Counted from the first letter of the stretch, positions 52,819 to 63,279 are shown. The stretch: 64,000 nt of DNA from Prorocentrum cordatum (GCA_963575745.1 CAUYUJ010011181.1:93771-157770), one strand, 5' to 3'. Numbers and translations: made by a program. Notes: generated from the letters alone by a model not told the origin.

Positions 52819-53370
52819 CTGTTCTCTCCCCCTCCCGACTCTGGCGATTGACGCATGTACCCACTCAACCACGACAATGGGCACACAGACCGGCGAACAA
52901 AACGAGCAAGTTTTACCTACAGAATCGCGTATCAAGCAGAAGGAAAGGCTCAAAGCCGAAAAGGAAGCAGGCATCAAGCCTCGCCGCATTAAAAAGCACG
53001 TTGAAGACGGAAACGATGATTGCGGCGACGACTTGTCAGGACTCGGACAGGATCTTATGGCGACCTGGAGTACTGACGTCCCTATTGAGCTGATAAGCTC
53101 CGATGAGGACGATGACCTGTTCCTTGCCCTCCCCACATCTGTGCCCGACACACACGCTAACATATACAGCATAGTCGCTACACTATGCTATGGTCATAAC
53201 AACTGCGTGGATATGTTGGAGCTTTGTGGCGGTGAGGGTGGTATCTCAGAGCTTGCCTTCTCAGGGGGGCTCTCCTCGGGAGGCAACCTAGACAAGACTA
53301 CATATGTCGACCTGGCAGACCCCATCGGTGCAGCGGGTTGTAGATCATTACTTCGCTATATGCTACGTGC
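52800..53370 (+). pseudogene. Methyltransferase-like segment, part 1
   Basis: Frame change near 52800 leads to a basic/acidic linker (KQKERLKAEKEAGIKPRRIK) and then VDMLELCGGEGGISELAF (53205-53258). L-E-L-x-G-G-x-G-G resembles motif I (SAM-binding loop) of C5 cytosine methyltransferases. GNLDKTTYVDLADP follows, where an acidic residue after the next strand is expected. The frame then runs out; coding continues in the next frame from about 53335. Confidence 0.45.
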
Positions 53371-54608
53371 GAGTTGCCATGCTACAACCCAGTTGCCGCA
53401 TTACAGGACCACCATCCTACTACAACTACAAAGTTAATCACAACACTTGGGAACAGCACCACAAAGAAGATTTACCACACATAACTTACTGTGGTAAAAT
53501 TGCTGTAACCCAAGATGACGCTCAGAGGTGGTTTATACGCGAACAACCGACAGGAACATGGGTGGATGATATTTCCCCATGGAAGAAACTTGCCAACCGA
53601 CCACACATTACAACCGTACGCATTGATCAATGTGCTAGGGGACTCAAAGATACGGCTGGTGACTATATTAAGAAGCCGACAAATATCACCAGCAATGACG
53701 AGACAATTCTTAAACCCTTTGAGCGACTCAAATGCAACGGTCAGCATGTGCACGCACAACCGTGCAATACAGAGCTTTCACTGGCACAAGAATACACTCG
53801 ACGACTGCAGTCTGCCTTTGTGGAAGCCGTCTATCTGGCGAAAGCCATTGATACTACGCGCGGAAACGCGCCTACAAGTACTGCACATGCTTACCCTGCA
53901 GACCTTCCCGATCAAGCTGAACCAGGCGAAGGTATGAGACGCATCGGTGATCGTATCATCCCAGAGGTGGCCACCTGCCCGGCATGCATCGACAACGTCC
54001 GAAAGGACAGTCCTAGCCATAACAGAGACCCTACGCAGTGTAAATATCATGATACCATGTCTGTATATTGGCCATGTCCCGCATGCCAGAGGGATCTTAC
54101 GAGAAGCAAAGGTGTTAAGAACCACCTCGATACCGAACCTGGTAAATGTCGTTTTGCTGAACCATTTAAACTTCCAGACGACCACGACCCCGAAGGCAAA
54201 ACCGTGCCAGCTTGGTGGAAACCCTTACCTAAACCTGGTGAGGGCCAAGCTTCAGCTTCAGGTGGCCGCCAAGGCGCACGCGCCAGGCCACCGCGACCAC
54301 GATCCTTCGGTAACGTTGATCCGACATCTGGTGCCAGCAGTTACGACATGCTACGAGACGCCCCCGAGCGTGGTAACACGCCTTCTGCGTCCTCTAGCGA
54401 AGAGCCACAGGTAGCGGCCCGTCGTGGCCGCCTACAAGGCGTACCACCACCTCCAGATGCAGTCGACGAAGGAGACCGACTGCGGAGAGCCACAAGGAAC
54501 CCTCTTGCCTCTACCGGCTCTGGGGCTCCACGACTACCCGACTGGACGAGATTCGACATCCGACGCAGTCTGCAAAATCTCCGTAGTCACGAACCTCATG
54601 TCGTTTAA
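53335..54608 (+). pseudogene. Methyltransferase-like segment, part 2, and Cys/His-rich region
   Basis: Continues as VAMLQPSCRITGPPSYYN (about 53373-53426), where a true C5 methyltransferase would have the P-C-Q motif near the P-x-C; here the order is Q-P-S-C, so catalysis is doubtful. Then WFIREQPTGTWVDD (53532-53573). Farther on is a Cys/His-rich part: CPAC (53977), CKYH (54040), CPAC (54076) and a late His and Cys, arranged like zinc fingers. Ends with in-frame TAA 54606-54608, directly before the integrase. Two GNRA hairpins (53858, 54368). Confidence 0.5.
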
Positions 54609-55787
54609 AAGGAATTCCGTAAACGGCACCTGCGATGGTATCATGCGAAGGAACCCAAGATGAGGCTAATCCTCGACAAAGTGGGGCTGGATAACGTTCG
54701 ACTGAACATGATCAAAGAAGTTTGCGACACCTGTCGGGAATGCAGAGCATGGGAACGTCCAGGAAACTCAACACTACCTTCGGTGAGCCTTCCTGGTAAC
54801 TGGCTCGATGAAGGCGAAATTGACCTCATGTTCTACAAGAAACGGACCATATTTCACATTATGGATCGTTGTATTCGCCTGGCAGCAGGCCAAGACATTT
54901 CCGACAGAGAACGTGACGCTATCCTTGACGCCTACCACTACTGCTGGATTGCCTATCACGGACCCTTCAAAGTCTTATACTCAGACGGAGAAGGCGCCCT
55001 GAACAATGATGCCGCTAAGGCCATGATGGCCAATAAGGGCACGGAACTTCGTATCCGAGCGCCTGGCCAACGCGCGACGTCAATTGAGTCACGAAGCGGC
55101 ATTCTCAGAGGCGTCCTCCACATGATTGAGGAAGAGCTGAATAGACACAACATCCCTGTTGTATTCACTAGAGTATTGGCGGAAGGCATCATCGTTACCA
55201 ATGCCTTTACGTTTTACAACGGAGTATCGCCATACCAAGCACACGCAGGACGTCAGCCCTCCTTTCTTCCTGACCTCGACACCCTTGACTTTCCCAAGGG
55301 ACCCGAGACATCAGGACACGAACGAGAACGTCGTGTGAGGGAAGTTAGCCTAGAAGCCATAACTCAAGCCACTGCTGTGGCCAAGACAAATCGTGCTCTT
55401 AGGGCTAAAACGGCTCCTGATGGTGCTCGCCTTTACTCTGCAGGGGATCTGGTCGACTACCATCGACCCACTGCCACTAAGGACGATCATGGAGGCTGGA
55501 ATGGCCCATTCCCGGTGATCCGCAATGTGCCTGAAAGAGGACATATTGTTGTCAAGGCAGGATCTCATGAGGTAATTGTGATGTACCCTGATGCTCGTCA
55601 CACGCTATACATTGAATGTCTCCTCACACGGGAACTTGGCATGGGTAATATGGCCATGCAAACCGTCCTTACATATGTGGCACACCTCGGCGCAGGGAAA
55701 CCTGCCAAAGTTTTCGGCTATATCCCAGATTCAAGGGGAACCTCAATCTTTCAGACGACAGCAAGTTTCACCCGCGCGTGCATCTAG
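54609..55787 (+). CDS. Integrase (HHCC plus DDE core)
   Basis: Same frame as the previous segment, after the TAA. HLRWYH (54627-54644) and CDTCREC (about 54726-54746) form the His-His-Cys-Cys zinc motif of retroviral-type integrases. The core shows EIDLMFYKK (first Asp, near 54818), VLYSDGEGALNND (second Asp, near 54980) and SIESRSGILRG (Glu, near 55082), with 33 residues between second Asp and Glu, close to the usual 35. A short GDLVDYHR/GWNGPF region (about 55446-55510) fits the C-terminal beta domain. Expected role: insertion of the cDNA. The frame closes at 55785-55787, with a GNRA hairpin at 55692. Confidence 0.8.
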   Translation, partial: KEFRKRHLRWYHAKEPKMRLILDKVGLDNVRLNMIKEVCDTCRECRAWERPGNSTLPSVSLPGNWLDEGEIDLMFYKKRTIFHIMDRCIRLAAGQDISDRERDAILDAYHYCWIAYHGPFKVLYSDGEGALNNDAAKAMMANKGTELRIRAPGQRATSIESRSGILRGVLHMIEEELNRHNIPVVFTRVLAEGIIVTNAFTFYNGVSPYQAHAGRQPSFLPDLDTLDFPKGPETSGHERERRVREVSLEAITQATAVAKTNRALRAKTAPDGARLYSAGDLVDYHRPTATKDDHGGWNGPFPVIRNVPERGHIVVKAGSHEVIVMYPDARHTLYIECLLTRELGMGNMAMQTVLTYVAHLGAGKPAKVFGYIPDSRGTSIFQTTASFTRACI

Positions 55788-57120
55788 CACTGCAGTATCT
55801 CGTGCGAAACTACTTCCGAGTAGAACATGTAGTAGCAGTTAGATTGGCCAAAAGTGTGTCAAGCTTACCTGCAGTAAAGTACGCCACCGGGTCTACGCTG
55901 ATCCACTATGACAACGATATCAGCCCAGCTTTCCACTACTACGAGTGTGTGGGCACCGGCCTAAACATTTCTCAGATCACTGGTAGCAATCATTCCAGAC
56001 TTATTCACTGCTTGACTTCACGTGTCCCTTCCTCAGGATTTCACGACGACCTGGCTAAATATCAGCACTCAAGCAACACGTATGGAGAACACGATTCGCC
56101 TGGAAACAGGCCTCCTCCAGATACCCCAGGTGCTTCATCGCCGAGTGAAGGCCGTCTGTCGACAATCTATGAGGACAATGAGGAACATAATATCGAAGCT
56201 ATGATGCTGGAAGAGTGGTACGACGAACTACGTATGGATCTTCATCCTACGACGACTACCGACGATTATCTCTACTGCGTCCCAACAACCATGCTGCCCG
56301 ACCAATGTGTTTTGGTTTCAGCATCTGTGGACGAAGAAGATATATCGGACACGCTCGGGGACGAGCCTGAACCACGAGAGTCTTGTCTAGTCTCTCTCTG
56401 CTCAACCACACCTGACGAGAGCTACTCTCTTGACAGTGATGAATATGGTCTATACGTTGAGCTATGTTTTACATCAGAAATGTCAAAAGTAGTGTTGGAT
56501 CAGACTCAACTTGCACAGCTCGACACTGATATGGTCGCAACGATGAGAGTATCTGTATCCTCTGCTGCTAAACGTGCTGTAGTCGTTAAAGAAGATGACC
56601 TACTCACCAAAGCCGACATAGCAGCACATCCAAAGGAGGTTAGTGAAGCTTTGTATACTGAACTCAAAATCTGGATTGACAGCCGATGCTTTGAGATGTA
56701 TGATTTATCCAAAGCTTCCAACATCATGACATCCAGGTATGTATACAAGTGGAAGTTTGTAAAGGTGGGTACCGAGAACGTTAGAACCATTCGTCTCAGA
56801 CTTGTCCTTCGTGGATTCATGGATACTGAGGCTTTCGACGTGGAGACATTCTCGGGAACCGCCCGAAGGCAGTCCCAACGACTCCTGGCAAGTGAGGCGG
56901 CATGCCTTCCAGAGAGGATCTTAGCATCCATGGATATCGACAAGGCGTTCCTCAAGGGTTTGACCTATGAGGAACTTGCCCATGCCATCGGCGAGGGAAC
57001 TCGCATGGTCTGCTTCGCTCTTCCACCGGGAAGTGCCCAGGTACTTCGTACACTACCCGGCTTCTCATCTTATGACGAAAGCCGACATTACCTCAGGTGC
57101 CTCAAACCAGGAAAGGGTAC
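55778..57120 (+). pseudogene. Copia reverse transcriptase (RVT_2), N-terminal part
   Basis: A variable acidic linker (55778-56480) leads to the RT: EALYTELKIWIDSRCFEMYD (56648-56707), NIMTSRYVYKWKFVK (56720-56764), IRLRLVLRGFMDTEAFDVET (56789-56848) and SMDIDKAFLKGLTYEE (56927-56974; motif A with the first catalytic Asp), then VCFALPPG (motif B region). All are hallmarks of the copia RT family. The frame leaves the coding path near 57120 by a frameshift in a K-G-T-K stretch. GNRA hairpins at 56098, 56353 and 56991. Confidence 0.85.
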
Positions 57121-57305
57121 AAAAGGACGCTCCAAGAGCGTTCTCTCTCAAACTTCGTACGACCACACGAGCTATGGGCCTTGCATCGACCAGTTATGAG
57201 CCTGAATTTGAATTCAGCCAAGATCTGCTAACGGCAAAACATGTCGATGATATTAACATGACAGGCCTAGAGAAAAATATAGACGACTATGTACAGCGTG
57301 TCGAA
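57120..57305 (+). pseudogene. Copia reverse transcriptase, catalytic box
   Basis: In the second frame: KDAPRAFSLKLR (near 57123-57158) and TAKHVDDINMTG (57231-57266). H-V-D-D takes the place of the Y-V-D-D box, keeping both metal-binding Asp. A further frameshift near 57305 moves coding to the RNase H frame. Confidence 0.8.
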
Positions 57306-58317
57306 AAAGGTGTTTGGCACATGCAAGCTCAACACACACTCATATGCGAACTGCGCCGTTCGCTACACTAAGAATGATCAAGGGAATGTGATCATGGATC
57401 AGGACGAGTATATCAAACAACTACGTCCTATCACACACCCAGAACTTACAGGAGCGGCGGCCGATGCCAAAGCCACGAAATTCATTGCCGACATGTTCGT
57501 CAGCTTGCGAGGAGCCCTCGACTATGCCCTTCTTATTCAAATCTGGCTCATGGTATACGTGGTCTCTCTCCAGAAAATCCAAGAGCCCGCCAATCTGCAA
57601 GTCAGACGTCTGAATGCTGTGGCGCGAAAGCTGATCAGCAGCCCGAAACGCATCACCTTCCCTCGGATGAAGCCTACGAGTGAAGTTGACATCCACAGCG
57701 GTTCGGGGTATCGGAAGCTCACCGGGGAGGGGGGTGATGAGACCAAGGGCTACGGCATACGCGGGGCTAATGTACTACGGCGAGGAAACTTGCCTCAAGG
57801 CAAGTCCGTCGTTCACCTCTGTGACGGACTATGCAAATCACACCGACTGCAGGTGAGGTCCAGCTATGCTGCGGAGGCACTCGCAGCTGCGCATAACCTT
57901 GATGAGTGTTACCCTGCGCTCATCACACTCCACGAGCTCAAGGCAGGAGCTCTGACTCCACGACAACTACGAGATATGCGTGAAGTTGGAGGCCTAGCCA
58001 TCAAAGTATCTCTTACCATAGACGCTGAGTCCGTTTATAAATCACTATCAAGCAAGGATCTTAAGATACCGGCAGAGCGGACTCTGCTTGGACATATCAG
58101 TTGGATACGTGAGCTCATGGATATGGGCATAGTACATAACGTGCAGTGGTGTGATACTAGGGATATGGCCGCAGACGGGCATACAAAGGGAAGCATCGAT
58201 CGGGCGCTGCTTCTGGAAGTGATGTCAGGCACTCAGTCATTCAAGTATGACGTGAGGCAGTTTGTTCCCTTTCGGGGTCCCGAGGACAGAAACAAACCTA
58301 AGTCTAATCAATTTTAG
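57305..58317 (+). pseudogene. RT thumb/connection and RNase H
   Basis: From about 57305: TKNDQGNVIMDQDEYIKQLR, ALDYALLIQIWLMVYVVSLQ and NLQVRRLNAVARKL (RT connection), then RNase H: VDIHSGSGYRKL (57685-57720), where D-S-G is expected and G-S-G is found, SYAAEALAAA (57862-57891; catalytic Glu), LTIDAESVYKSL (58012-58047; second Asp), and CDTRDMAADGHTKGS (58150-58194; last Asp). Apart from the first Asp the active site seems kept. Ends at TAG 58315-58317. One GNRA hairpin (57780). Confidence 0.8.
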
Positions 58318-58621
58318 TCTGTCCTTGTTGCCCCCCCGCGGTCCAATTTGCCAGCATGGGCGCCTACTACAGAGGCGCCCTTCTAGTTGCTCGGAAATGA
58401 GCCTTACATTTCACGCCTGGCAACGAGCCGGCTTTATCTGACTCAGGCTCTTTGCCTTAATGCCTATTTGCTCGGTGAGGTATGGCCCGTTTGGCTTACC
58501 TCTAACTGAGCCGATAGCCCTTCATCGTTCGAAGGGGCTATCTTGTATTTGCGTGAAATGCCTTGCGAGGAAACTCGCCTTACCAGTCTGGTGTTAGGCC
58601 AGACTGTACACACTGTTTTCT
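58318..58621 (+). other. Structured 3' untranslated region of the LTR element
   Basis: Non-coding. Holds a perfect 8-bp hairpin (58358-58380), GNRA hairpins at 58389, 58415 (imperfect) and 58565, an 11-bp stem with a single bulged G (58513-58542) and an 8-bp stem (58584-58606). The purine run GAAGGGG (58531-58537) is the only candidate polypurine tract. Confidence 0.7.
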
Positions 58622-58839
58622 GCGCCGTTGCCTTGGGCTCAAGGCACGCGCGCCCTATTTGCCTGGACACTTACCTCAGTGTTCGCTATGTGCTGGAAAG
58701 ACCGATACATCGATCTTATCCTATCATACCCATCCACTCCCCATATCGTTTTCCTTCGACATGGAATTGGATGCAATGTGAGCTCATCCGCCTCCCATGG
58801 AGACGGATGCTATTTGACCTACCAGGCCCACTTTCGACT
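58622..58839 (+). repeat. Right LTR-like direct repeat
   Basis: 218 bases matching 42929-43146 with 5 substitutions. Preceded by T, so TGCGCC could be a TG start; the left copy has C there. Confidence 0.85.
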
Positions 58840-61080
58840 GGCTTTCCGTCGAGGGCCAGCGCTCCGGGGACGCCCAGGTCCCCCCGACTGCCTTCAGCGC
58901 CCTCCCACTTCGACCAACCGAAAGGAGGAAAAGGAGGAGGAGGAAGAGGAGGGGGAGGAGGAGGAGGAGGAGGAGGAGGAGGAGGAGGAGGAGGAGGACG
59001 ACGAGGAAGCCCCCTTCTGCCCTGCGTTGTCTGGGGCATGTCAAGCCCAAGCTGCTCTTGCAGCCTTCCTGCTTCGTGCCTCTGCCCGCTGCGTGCCTCT
59101 GGAGCTTCCGCGAACTGCTCGCCATGTATCTTGCTGGCCAGCCTGCTCAGACTTAATTCGTCGGTAAGTCTACGCCTAGAACTGCTAACCGTCCTGCTTT
59201 TCACCTTCATGGCTCCTGTTCCTCTTCAGCCTACCTGAAGCCTTCCTACCTCATGCCCCTGCGACAGCTTTGCGCCGCGTTGTCGCGGCGGCGACTTCGT
59301 CGCAAGTGTTCAAGGCTGAACGCCGCCTTTGGTTTGGAATCGACCGGTATGTAACGATCCGCGCAATTTGAGAGCCCCGATCGTTCACGGTTGAACGAGC
59401 CACGCGGTGTCAGAAACCAGAGCCCAAGTCGTGACGTCACGAACTAGCCGTAGCCTACCTCACGCATTCCTACTTCGTGCCCTTGCTTGCTTTTAACCAG
59501 TCTGTTCGAGCCTGCTTCACCCTGAACTTGCTTCCAGCATTGCGAACCAGTTTGCCTTTCATGTGCTTCATGCCTCCCCTTCCGTCGTAGCATGCGTGGA
59601 AGCTGGGAAATGTGTCTGTGGCGAGCCCTCCAACTCTTTCCAGCCCTGACCAGTTCCCTTGTAGCTTTTTTTCAGCCCTGGCACCCCCATTCCAACTGCT
59701 GCGGCCCCGCCCAGCTGGTCGAAATGTAGAGGGACGTGCGACCCCTGGTGGCCGAACAGCAGTGAAGGCCGTATGGCCCGATGGTTGTGGAGAGGACCGT
59801 GACGAGAAATCCGGGCTGGATGCTTGCGATATCGAGCGAGACCTCGACGACGGATGACAGCCGAACATAATCGCACGTCGCTCCGAGGCGGGAATTTATT
59901 CATATCCAACGCATGGAGGGTCAGTTTTCGGAGCCTCGGCAGGCGGTGGATATGGACATACTCGGGCCGAAATATATCCATATCCACCGCCCGCTTGGGC
60001 ACCAGGACGTCGGTTCCCAGGCGGTGGATATGGATGAATCCCCGCCTCGCACGTCGCTCATTGCGGGGCACTGTGCGCGAATGTGGGCAGCCTGCTCACG
60101 GCAGGCTCTCTTGTGGTGCCGATGCGGCTGCGACCCAGCCGCAGTCGACAGTGAGCGATCCGCGGTATCGGAAAGCCAGCAGTCGGTCAAGGCCGAACGA
60201 TCATCGCGGCGTCAGAGTCCAATTTCGCAGTCGCCACGTCGCGAACCTGCTGTGCTGCTGGCACGGTGTTTGACAACAGCCGTTCCTGACCCAAGTTCTT
60301 GTGACCTTTTAAATTGGCTGTCAGAGTGAGGGGGCTGAACGGTCATTCGTCGTCCTCGGGTGCGTGGCAGAAGTGGCGTTCCGTTCGGCGGGTTCTGCCT
60401 ATTATGTTGCCGTCGCGTTGTCTTCGTTCTCGCCGGCGACCCACCCGCGACCCACCCCGCGACCGCCCCTACCCACTCGTGCGCAATTGCGGGTGCTGAC
60501 GGACACCCGAAGCTTCCCTTCTGACACCGAGCGGCCCGCGCCCCACCTGCTCCCGAGCGGCCCGTGCCTCACCGCCCACCAAACCACCCCAACCCAACCC
60601 CAAGGCCCCGATGTGCCCTCCATTTCCAGCGGGGGGGTGGGTCGGGGGAACATGGAAAAAGCACATGCAGCCCGTGCCCCCCCCCATCCGAAACTCGGGT
60701 CTTCGGGCTCGGTTGGGGTGGTCTGGTAGTCAGTCAGTGCCCGTGTCGGCGCCGAAACCTCGTGGGACCCCTGGGCGCCGTGCGCGGCGCGCCGCCGCGG
60801 TTCGCCGCGCCCGGAGGGCCGTTGCGTCTCGCGCCGGCGCGCCCAGACCCGGGCGCCACACAGGGGCGTCCCCGCAGCAGAAAGGTGCTCCTCCCCCAGC
60901 AGCAGAAAAGGGCCCTTTTCCCTCCCCTTCGGAAGGAGGAGGAGGAGGAGGAGGAGGAGGAGGAGGAGGAGGAGGAGGAGGAGGAGGAGGAGTTCGGAGG
61001 AGGAGTTCGGAGGAGGAGGAGGAGGAGGAGGAGGAGGAGGAGGAGGAGGAGGAGGAGGAGGAGGAGGAAAAGTAACGCCG
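58840..61080. other. Spacer with microsatellites and an inverted repeat
   Basis: Contains a GAG tract (58921-59005), unique sequence without recognised gene, the GGCGGTGGATATGGA repeats (59899-60034) and a long pure GAG tract (60938-61075) that ends 6 bases before LINE-C. Confidence 0.6.
59942..60034. repeat. GGCGGTGGATATGGA inverted and direct repeats
   Basis: GGCGGTGGATATGGA at 59942-59956, its exact complement at 59977-59991, and a third direct copy at 60020-60034. A degraded complement lies at 59899-59912. Confidence 0.9.
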
Positions 61081-63165
61081 CTCAACAAGCCAGGCGGCGG
61101 GGTGAGACCAATCGCCGCGCCCAACATCCTCCGCCGGCTGGTGGAGAGGGCGCTGGTGACGCCACGAAAGGCTGAGCTCGCGGCCGCGCTCGGCCGGCGC
61201 CAATTTGCAATCTGCACCAATGCAGGAGGCACCGAGCTGCTGGCGCACACTGCGCGGGCGCCCACCGAGGCCAACCCAGACCTGGTTTTGGTGGCGCTGG
61301 ATCAGAAGAGCGCCTACGGGACGGCGCACCGAGAGGCTTACCTAGCCGAGCTGGACCAGGGCGGCTGCCTGCGGCCTCCGGGCAGACGACGTCAAGGTGC
61401 TGGCGTACCTGGACGGCGTCGTCGTGCTCGCCCCCCCGCTCTTAGCGAGCGAGGTGGAGGCGACCGCGGAGGCCACGCTGGGGCGCGTGGGGCTTGAGCT
61501 ACAACGACGAAAAACGCAAACTTGGTCTGCCCGCTCGCCATGCCCGCCGGGACGGGAAGGGCGCTGGCGCGCCGACGGCGTGACGCTTCTGGGCGTCCCG
61601 CGGGGGGGCCGTTGCCGCCGGGCAACCTCCCCGACGCGTCGCTCTCGCGAGAGCGACGGGCGCCGGCTGGACGTGGGCAGCGCGCTGCTCGGAGACTGCC
61701 GTCAGAGCAGCTGCGCTGCTGCAGATGCTCGCCCTGCTGCCGACGCTGGCCTCGCCGCACCTCCCGGCGACCCAAGCGACTGGGCTCCTCCTCCGGCACT
61801 GCGGCGCGGGCAAGCCGACGCCCTTGCTCCGCGCCAGCCGGCCCGCCATTGCAAAGCCGGGCCGCCGCGGCCACCTGCGACGACGCGCTGCTGGAGGCCT
61901 GCCAGGGACTGCCGCGGCTTAGCCCGCTGCACGCTGCCGCCTGCCGCTCGGGCTGGGAGGCCGGGGCTTCTGGAGCCAAGCGGAGCTTGCGCCTGCGGCC
62001 TGGGCTGCTTCCTGGGCGCAGAGCCTCGCTGGCGTCCGGGGGCGCGCCGGGTTGGCGGAGCTGGGCGACTTGGGGACCGCTGCGCTGCCTCTCGTCGAAG
62101 CTTGCCGGGGTGCGCCGGCAGCGCTGCCCCCAGGCCAGGAGGACGGACTGCTGTTGGGCTGGCGGCGGCTCTTCCACGAACCTCGGGAAAAAAACTCCAG
62201 AGGGGAGTCTCGCGCAGGCTGGATTCAAAAAGCCACGAAGCCCAAGGCAAGGGCGCTGCTCCGCTCCTGCGGGGGGCCTCGCGCAGGCGCCGGGCAGCTG
62301 GCGAGCGGGGGGGCCCGGCCAGCGGCTGGAGGACAGGGGCTACTGCGCTACTGCCCGGGCGCTGCTGGGCCAGGACTGCGCGTCAGCTGGGGCCAGCCGC
62401 TGCAACCGCCTGCGCGCAGGAGAGCGAGCGGGGTAGGCTTGCGGCCGGCCGTTCTGCCGCGAGGTGCGGCGCGCCGAGGCGCGCAGCCGGGACGTCGAGG
62501 GCGCGCGCGCGTGCGCCTTCGACGCCCGGCGGCCCGGCGGGGCCGCGTCCACCAGGAGTGCGGTTTCCGCGCGGCCCGGCAAGTCCCAGTGCCAGCTTGG
62601 GGCCGCTGGCGCTGGCGCTGCGCCGCGGCGGGATGCGCCGCGCGCGGCCTCGCGGACGCTCCGCCGGGCGGACCCTGCAGCGCCTGCGGCGCGGCGCTCG
62701 CGGCCGAGCGCGAGGGGGCGCCGCTGGACTTGGAGGCGCAGCGCGGCGACTGCCCCCGGATGCTGGCGGATGTGGCCGCCCGCTACAGTGTCCCGGGGGG
62801 CGCGCGCGCCTTGGCGGCGGCCGCGGACGCGGACGGCGCAGTGGCCGCGGAGGGGGGGGCGGAATCGCCGCCGCTAATGCCCAGAGCGGCGCGCTCCCCG
62901 GCCGTTGCTCCCGCTGGCCAACGAGACAGGAGGCCGCCTGGGCAAAACCGCCTTGCGCCACTTTCGCTGGCTCGCGCGGGGCCGAACCCGGGCGCTCGGC
63001 GACGGGCCGGCCGCCGGGGCCAGCACAGGCGCGCTGGCCCGCCACTGGGGCGCGGAACTCAGCTGCGCGCTGCGCCGCGCGACGGCGCGGAAGTTGCGGA
63101 GCGTGCTCGGCCAGGAGCGCGCGCGTGCTGCCCGCGCCGCGCTGGCGTCCGAGCTGGCCGGCTAG
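61081..63165 (+). pseudogene. LINE-C: reverse transcriptase fragment, frameshifted
   Basis: Starts with LNKPGGGVRPIAAPNILRRL (61081-61140), the fingers motif of a non-LTR RT, then ALGRRQFAI, GGTELLAHTARA and LVALDQKSAYGTAHREA (61286-61336), motif A with catalytic Asp. After a frameshift, VLAYLDGVVVLAPP (about 61394-61435) stands in the YxDD place but reads Y-L-D-G. Further on LLLRHCGAGKPTPLLRAS (61785-61838) is a segment typical of the thumb region of this RT type. The remainder to 63165 is Ala/Arg-rich with changing frames. The RT type differs from LINE-A and LINE-B (no shared motif wording), and no endonuclease is present. The fragment begins at the end of a GAG microsatellite. Confidence 0.65.
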
Positions 63166-63279
63166 CGGCCCAGGCGACGCGGGGCCCAGCCGGTTCGCGA
63201 CGGTGCTCCATTGGTTCACGTCGGCGTTCGAGGAGTTCAGTGGCGGGGGCGCGTGCGTTGCACAGACTCGTCGCTTCAT

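Larger units (their letters stand above)
42929..58839 (+). mobile_element. Ty1/copia-type LTR retrotransposon with extra domains
   Basis: Bounded by 218-bp direct repeats (42929-43146 and 58622-58839) with 5 mismatches. Order of parts: left repeat, primer binding site, gag with CCHC knuckle, Pro-rich region, Tpt1/KptA-like segment, RING-H2 finger, retropepsin-like protease, conserved segment of unknown role, methyltransferase-like segment, integrase, reverse transcriptase, RNase H, structured 3' UTR, right repeat. Integrase before RT is the copia order. At 15.9 kb it is about three times the usual copia length. Three in-frame stops (45545, 51811, 54606) and seven frame changes interrupt the reading. 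About 37 copies of a 14-nt GNRA hairpin are spread through it. No target duplication is obvious. Confidence 0.9.
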
